64,000 nt of DNA. It comes from Entoloma clypeatum (taxonomy: Eukaryota > Basidiomycota > Agaricomycetes > Agaricales > Entolomataceae). The DNA lies in contig OY751491.1 in the NCBI GenBank assembly GCA_963565915.1, positions 2,666,001 to 2,730,000 on the forward strand, in the 5' to 3' direction. The notes beneath the pieces are model-generated. The model saw only the letters and a list, made by a program, of their open reading frames with translations, made no database searches and was not told the origin of the DNA. Positions 58,418 to 64,000 of the stretch are shown here, in pieces (position 1 is the first letter of the stretch; the number at the start of each line of letters is the position of its first letter). Position numbers and translations under genes: made by a program.

Positions 58418-58510
58418 GTTCAAACTCCGTTGGGTTCCGGAGCGGCAGATGCACCCTGACGCGCGAGAAGACCCTGACACAAGGCTGCGCAGGTGTAGCC
58501 GAACAGGCTC
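58418..58510 (-). repeat. Harbinger right TIR
   Basis: 93-bp inverted repeat partner of 49213-49305, next to the TTA target copy. Confidence 0.9.
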
Positions 58511-58729
58511 TTAGGGTGAGGGATAGTATGCGGTGGCTTCGTACCGTAACAATTCCCAAATCTGGCAGGCAAACACTGAAAATAGTGGATCTTCACTACA
58601 ACTGTGCTTTTCCCCTTCTTTGAGTGGGATCGTGAGTCATTTGATACAATCTTTTTTGAGACCTGAGCAATGTACAGTAGAAGAGCCAGACAGAGGAAAG
58701 GAGGACGACAGCACAGCCGCAGCGAAGTG

Positions 58730-58901
58730 ATAGTACTTTGTCATGTGATCTCAACGGATCGGAATTCGGTGGCTTTTCGAGATCACTTACGGTCGCGTCT
58801 CACCTGCCGCTGCCCATGGTACCGCGCATTTCTCATTCTCGTAAAAGGATACACACACGCACCAACGCACCTCCCAGCAGGAAACTAGCAGCACTACCGT
58901 C
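58730..58901 (+). promoter_or_regulatory. VPS15 upstream region
   Basis: 172 bp between the edge of the transposon nest and the VPS15 ATG. It contains CATGTGATC near 58741 and an AC-rich leader, but no firm promoter element. Confidence 0.4.
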
Positions 58902-61900
58902 ATGGGGAATGCTCATTCGGGTGCCGCTCTAACGCGAACTACGGGGGCGCTTGACTCCTTTGTAGCCGAACTCGGAGGGGATATCATCTATGAGAAAAGG
59001 TTTGCTGCCGATGGCCTTCTCATCTCGCGCCACGACTTATCTTCCGCCCAGCTTAGGATCAGCCCGCTTCCTCAAATCTGTGAAATGTCGGCACCACAAT
59101 GTTTCTATGGTCATCAAAGTGTTTATCAAACCTGATCCTGGGTTGTCATTGCGCACCTACCACCGTCGTTTGAAAAGTGCGCACCTGCAATGCATATCGA
59201 TTCCACTTCTCGCTAACCCTTCTCCTGCACCCAGTTGAGAAGGACGCCTTGCTTGACATTGCAAACGTCTACAGCTATCAGGCTTTCGTGGAAACGGACA
59301 AGGCTGGCTATATAATACGCCAATGGATTGCGAGCAACTTATACGATCGTATAAGGTACCCATTTCAGCAATCTTTTTTGCGCGAGACTTCATGATTTAA
59401 CTGCTCTAGCACGCGGCCCTTTCTTAGCATGATAGAGAAGAGATGGATAGCATTTCAGTTACTAACGGCCCTTCGCGACGCTCGAAACCGTAAGATATCC
59501 CATGGCGATATAAAGTCCGAGAACATCTTGGTCACCTCGTGGAACTGGGTTTACCTGTCCGACTTTGCCTCTCATAAGCCCACATATCTCCCCCTTGACG
59601 ACCCTTCCGATTTCGCTTTCTTCTTCGACACCTCCGGCAAACGGACTTGCTACATTGCCCCAGAAAGGTTTTACACCGCCGCGACCAATCCAGAAATCAG
59701 CGCAAGGAAGTCCAAACTCGCAATGGACGAGAATGAAGGAAAGCGGGATGGAAGAGTAACCGAGGCTATGGACTGCTTCAGCGCTGGTTGTGTCATTGCG
59801 GAGTTGTTTTTTGAAGGCGCCCCTCTTTTTACTCTGAGCCAGCTATTTAAGTATAGGGAAGGTGAGTTTAATGTGGATGCCCAACTTTCTGCAATCGATG
59901 ACGAGGGTATTCGAGTGAGTACCATCTTCTCATTCACATAAACCGAAACTTACCGCAGGTATCAGAACCTAATCACCCAGATGATAGCCCTCGATCCAGC
60001 AGCACGACCCACATTCGATACCCTCCTCCACACATCGCGAGGTTCGGTTTTTCCAGAACCATTCTATTCATTCCTCCATAATTACGTCTCCTCTCTCAAT
60101 GACATATCCTCTCGACAACCTCCTTCCGCTCTGTCGCTCCCTAGTGCGACGACAACCATAACCTCCAACACCGTCCCGTCCACCTCAAGACAGAGCTCCT
60201 CGGTGGGCCATACAAACGCTCCCACCGTCAATGCTACCCCAGAAGCTCCACCTAATGAATCTGATCATAGATTGGAGAAGTTGTGGGCAGATTATGAAAG
60301 TGTTGAGCCATACCTGGTTCCAGAAACCCTCGATGAACCCCTGTCAGGCGTTAACGTAGAGTGCGCTGCCACGCTGGTGGTTTCGAAACCTTTTCAGGTG
60401 TGTTTGTTAGTTATCAACGGCCCATCTGAATTGTCTTTCCTACAGAATATCCTCCCAGTGGAACTTTATATACCTAACCGTGATTCCCAACTACAAAGCA
60501 TAAACACGGGACGCCGAGCTGCCACAGAAGGTGATACTCATCATCCATTTTTTTCGATGTTGTTCTTCATAATCCGAATCCTCCAGATGGCCCGGCTCTC
60601 ATAATACTAGCGCTACTCACTGCCAGCATCCGAAATTGTTCTTTGCCCACATCCAAAATCCGTGCCTTGGATGTTCTCCTGGCTCTATCTTGTCACTTGA
60701 CGGACGAAGCAAAGTTGGATCGTATGGTTCCTTACATTGTGGACTTGCTTCATGATGAAGCGGCCATCGTACGTGCTGCAGCTTTACGCACTTTGATGCA
60801 AGTGGTTCGTGATCCGCCTTCATTTCTGTCCCTTTCAACTTATGAATGAAACAGCTCATGTTGGTCACAGTCATTACACCTTCCAACGCAGCCATCTTTC
60901 CAGAATACATCATCCCAAATATCAAATATCTCGTACAAGATCCAGAGGTCTTCGTCCGATGTACATATGCACAATGTATGTCACAACTTGCGGACACGGC
61001 CATAAGATACCTTGAAATGGGACAAGCGCTGAAGGCCCATGGCATGTTCAAACTTTCTGCTGATGCACAGGAATACGATCAAACCCATTTTGAAGTATGT
61101 GACATTGACAGAGTGTTCGGCGTCTGGATGACGGTTGTTTTAGGTTTCCTACGACGTAAACATGCAGGATTTACAGAACAGCATCCAAGAACATATTTCC
61201 GCACTTTTGATGGACCCATCGAGCACAGTCAAAAGAGCGGTTTTGCATGATATCTCTTCGCTCTGCATCTTCCTGGGCAGACAGAAGACCAATGATGTCC
61301 TACTGAGTCACATGATAACATACCTGAACGACCGCGATTGGCTCTTGAGACTCGCCTTCTTCGAAAGCATTGTTGATGTTGCTGCATGTGCGGGGGGAAG
61401 AAGTCTAGAGGAGTATATCTTACCACTTATGATACAAGCTCTTTCAGGTGTGTGCTTTCCGATTTTCCTGTCATATAACTTATGAGTTATTGCACAGATG
61501 TCGAGGAGGCGGTAGTAGGAAAGGTTCTTGCTACCTTAACAAGTCTTTGCGAGCTTGGTCTATTTCAAAAGATGCGGATCTGGGAGTTGATGAGTGCCAC
61601 ATTGGGGTTCTTGTACCATCCAAACATTTGGATACGACAAGGTACGGTACTCTCCACACTTCTCAGGAAATGCTTTAACATGAAAGAAGGTGCCGTGGCT
61701 TTCATCGCAGCGGCTGACCGTCATCTACCCGCTAGCGATGTTTGGTGCATTTTGTACCCATCGTTGCGGCACTTCCTCAATTCCGATGTTGCCAATATTG
61801 ATGAAAGGAGCCTGCTCGCGGCGATAAAACCTCCGGTACAATAACCCATTATGAGTTTTACTATAGCTCACCTCTACTATAGTTGCCGAGACACATCTTG

Positions 61901-64000
61901 GATGCGGCAGTTCAGTGGGCGATGAAAGCTGACAAGACAAGTTTCTGGCGAGGACCTCGTCGAAGCACTGTTAGCAAGACAGAATCCCCTCGGGAGAGTG
62001 TCATGTCCATCCGCAAAGTGGGGACGACGATTGCAAGGAACAAGTCCGAAGAGTGAACTGAGCATCTTCTTTTTTATCAGTTAAAGCTAACGGACATGGT
62101 AGGGACGAAGTACACCTAATCAAGCTGCAGCAACTCGGAATGACTACGAGCGAAGAAAGCAAGCTGCTGGCCATGCGGGACTATATCGTTAAACTCGCTA
62201 ATTCCACATCGAGGTGTGTCACGCTTGAATTAGAAGGAGCCCCACTTGACGTACTTGCAATCCAAATCAGCTTTGCGTCTCGATTAAGTTACGAACCTGA
62301 AATGGGAAAGAATCTCAAAGTTGTTGGGGATGTCGAGCTTCAAAAGCTCGGCGTTGTACCTCAGACCGTCTTCCTCAAAGCCCGGACTTCACATTTCCCT
62401 TCCCAGTCCTCCCAGATGTACACCTCAAGGCGATCGACTAACGATGGCTCAAATCGTACATCCAATTTGGGTCCAAGACCGACCCCAAACGTGGATCATA
62501 GCAGTAATGGCACTCCCTTCGAAGATCTTCGTCGGAGGCTCGCAACTATTAACGGATCAATGTCTTCTGTCGGCCAGTCCTCTCCTCGTAGTAATATTTC
62601 ACCCCACCTTGGAGGTCCTTTTGCCTCTTCTCCGTCTCACCATGCCAACATCATTTCCAATCGACCAAGTAGTCCTACTGAATCTATCCTGTCGAATGCT
62701 AACTCGCAAACCTTCCAACCGACGAGTCGCGTACAGATTGGCAGCACTGATGGCCAAAAGGCCGCACCTGCTATTGGGTCGTCCAAAGCAAATGCCACGG
62801 GGTTGCTCGACACACATTCTCACATACGTTCAGAGGAGTCTCCTGACCTGTCTGGAAGATCCTCTCCTGTGTCGATGTCAACAACATTACGTGGGGTGCA
62901 ACGTCAACGTTTACCCTCTTTGTTGCCCATCTCTACTTATGGTATGTCATCCGTGGTTATTGCAGAACAGAGGACCGAAGATGCATATAAATATTTTTTA
63001 GACGGACAAGAACCTGGGATTAGCAACCTCCTGGAAAACTTGTACCTCGACAATAATCGCGAATTGCAGCAAGACTTTGGCCCCAAAGTCCATGATGGAC
63101 CTATACGGAAGCGCAGCGCGGCTCGGCATGCATTTGGTTCTCGCGATGGAATTTCCCGAGAAACACAGGCGACACTCGTTGCACATCTCTCATCTCATTC
63201 TGACGCAGTCACTGGGATAGCTGTCTCGCCCGATCACACGTTCTTTGTCACAGTCTCTGACGACAAGACTGTCAAGGTCTGGGACACTGCGCGACTGGAA
63301 CGCAATGTAACAAGCAAGCCCCGGCATACATATAATCAACACCATGCGAAGGTCAAATGTGTATGTATGTTGGAGAGTGCGCATTGTTTCGCAAGCGCAG
63401 CTGATGATGGGAGCTTGCATGTGGCCCGCGTGCATACTACTCAGGGTGGGGCGCTACCGAAGTATACTAAGTTGCAGGTCATTCGAGAACATCGCCTTGA
63501 TAATGTGGGCGAATACATTACATGCATGGTGCATTATAACGCAGGTAATAGGAGGAAATTTACAAAGATTTTCCACTGACTCATCCATTATCAGACGCGT
63601 CGTCAAACCTTGTGTATGCCACGACACACTCTCACATCGCCATCTTGGATCTTCGGACGATGCGAGTCCTTGAGACCATGAAGAACCCCCGACATCATGG
63701 ACCAATTACCTGTCTGTGCATTGATCGGAAGCGGTCATGGATTCTCGTTGGCACTTCGACTGGTGTTTTAACATTATGGGACCGGCGGTTCGGGCTTCTT
63801 CTAAAAAGTTGGCATGTGGGTATTTCCTCTACGGCCCGGTCAGTTCGGATAAATCAGTGTGTCGTGCATCCGTCCAAAGGAAAGGGAAAATGGGTCATTG
63901 TGTCTCTGGAGTCCTCAAGGCGGACAGGAGATCGTCCATTTACTAATCTACTAGAAGTTTGGGATATCGAGCAGACGACTCTGATGGAGACGTTCGTCAC
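58902..64000 (+). CDS. VPS15: VPS15 (phosphoinositide 3-kinase regulatory subunit), 3' end missing
   Basis: Starts [10 protein letters not shown], a myristoylation signal as in yeast Vps15. The kinase-like domain shows [47 protein letters not shown] (HGD for HRD and no classical DFG) and [10 protein letters not shown] helical HEAT region follows ([75 protein letters not shown]), and a C-terminal WD40 propeller begins near 63140 ([30 protein letters not shown]; then [28 protein letters not shown]). Many short introns. Vps15 holds Vps34 in complexes for autophagy and endosomal sorting. The gene runs off the window inside the propeller. Confidence 0.94.

Larger units (their letters stand above)
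49213..58510. mobile_element. PIF/Harbinger DNA transposon with nested Gypsy
   Basis: 93-bp terminal inverted repeats (49213-49305; 58418-58510), starting GAGCCTGTTCGGCTACACC, with about three mismatches, flanked by TTA on both sides (49210-49212; 58511-58513), the 3-bp target of this superfamily. It carries the two convergent genes typical of PIF/Harbinger: a Myb/SANT-like protein (plus) and a DDE nuclease (minus). Without the Gypsy it would be about 3.2 kb. Confidence 0.92.
48716..58729. mobile_element. MITE-like inverted-repeat element hosting the Harbinger insertion
   Basis: Outer inverted repeats (48716-48744 and 58701-58729; 28 of 29 bases, CACTTCGCTGCGGCTGTGC...) and inner inverted repeats share orientation. 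The inner left arm, 48825-48888, contains GCATTACTATC then CTCACCCTAAGGTC and GTGGCTGTGTCAA. The inner right arm is split by the Harbinger: 49168-49212 plus 58511-58531. Subtracting the Harbinger leaves about 0.7 kb without an ORF. An 8-bp TGATAGTA occurs at 48697-48704 and at 58728-58735 and may be a target duplication, but the left terminus is then asymmetric, so boundaries are uncertain. Confidence 0.5.

Noticed and set aside
48666..58655. GGTCTCAAAAAA (48668) and TTTTTTGAGACC (58643) as terminal repeats
   Set aside because: Their order relative to the outer 29-bp inverted repeats is not mirrored on the two sides, so this 12-bp match is probably chance.

Overview
The window is nuclear DNA of a filamentous basidiomycete, most likely an Agaricomycete. 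The evidence is the short (about 48-65 nt) GT-AG introns that interrupt almost every host gene, the host genes themselves (NIMA kinase, Argonaute, RSC7-type chromatin remodelling subunit, RBX1, VPS15, a condensation-adenylation NRPS-like enzyme), and the mobile elements (Ngaro-type tyrosine-recombinase retroelement, chromodomain Gypsy, Copia, PIF/Harbinger). I found no tRNA, rRNA or CRISPR sequence. No database search was possible, so family names rest on motifs read in the translations.

Host block 1 (1-34042) is gene-dense. In order it holds the 5' part of an IGHMBP2-like helicase (minus), a divergently transcribed NIMA kinase (plus), a C-A NRPS-like enzyme (minus), an Argonaute (minus), a ketopantoate-reductase-like enzyme (minus), an M20 peptidase/amidohydrolase (minus), a lysine-rich nuclear-looking protein of unknown function (minus), an RSC7/Swp82-type protein (plus), a small putative mitochondrial protein (plus), and one giant 12-kb gene (minus, 22025-34042) with a PH-like module, long Ser-rich and Arg-Ser-rich disorder, and coiled coils.

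Block 2 (34448-58729) is a transposon island that leaves only one host gene, RBX1 (40700-41325). Upstream of RBX1 is a complete Ngaro-like element (34448-40598) with gag, RT-RNase H and tyrosine-recombinase frames and textbook split direct repeats (A1 ... B1-A2-B2). Downstream is a small terminal-inverted-repeat element (41505-47977) split by a Copia element (42049-47840, 5-bp target duplication CATAT). Next comes a three-level nest: a MITE-like element (about 48716-58729) holds a PIF/Harbinger transposon (49213-58510, target duplication TTA), whose Myb/SANT-like partner gene is in turn split by a chromodomain Gypsy (50176-56272, target duplication CCTGC, identical-length LTRs, Tf1-like self-primer).

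Block 3 (58902-64000) is the start of VPS15 (plus), running off the right edge. The giant gene and RBX1 were originally divergent neighbours; the Ngaro element now separates their promoters by about 6 kb. Damage differs by element. The Ngaro frames and the Harbinger nuclease are open. The Gypsy has one frameshift before its chromodomain. The Copia has two frameshifts and two in-frame TGA codons. The Harbinger partner gene is physically broken.
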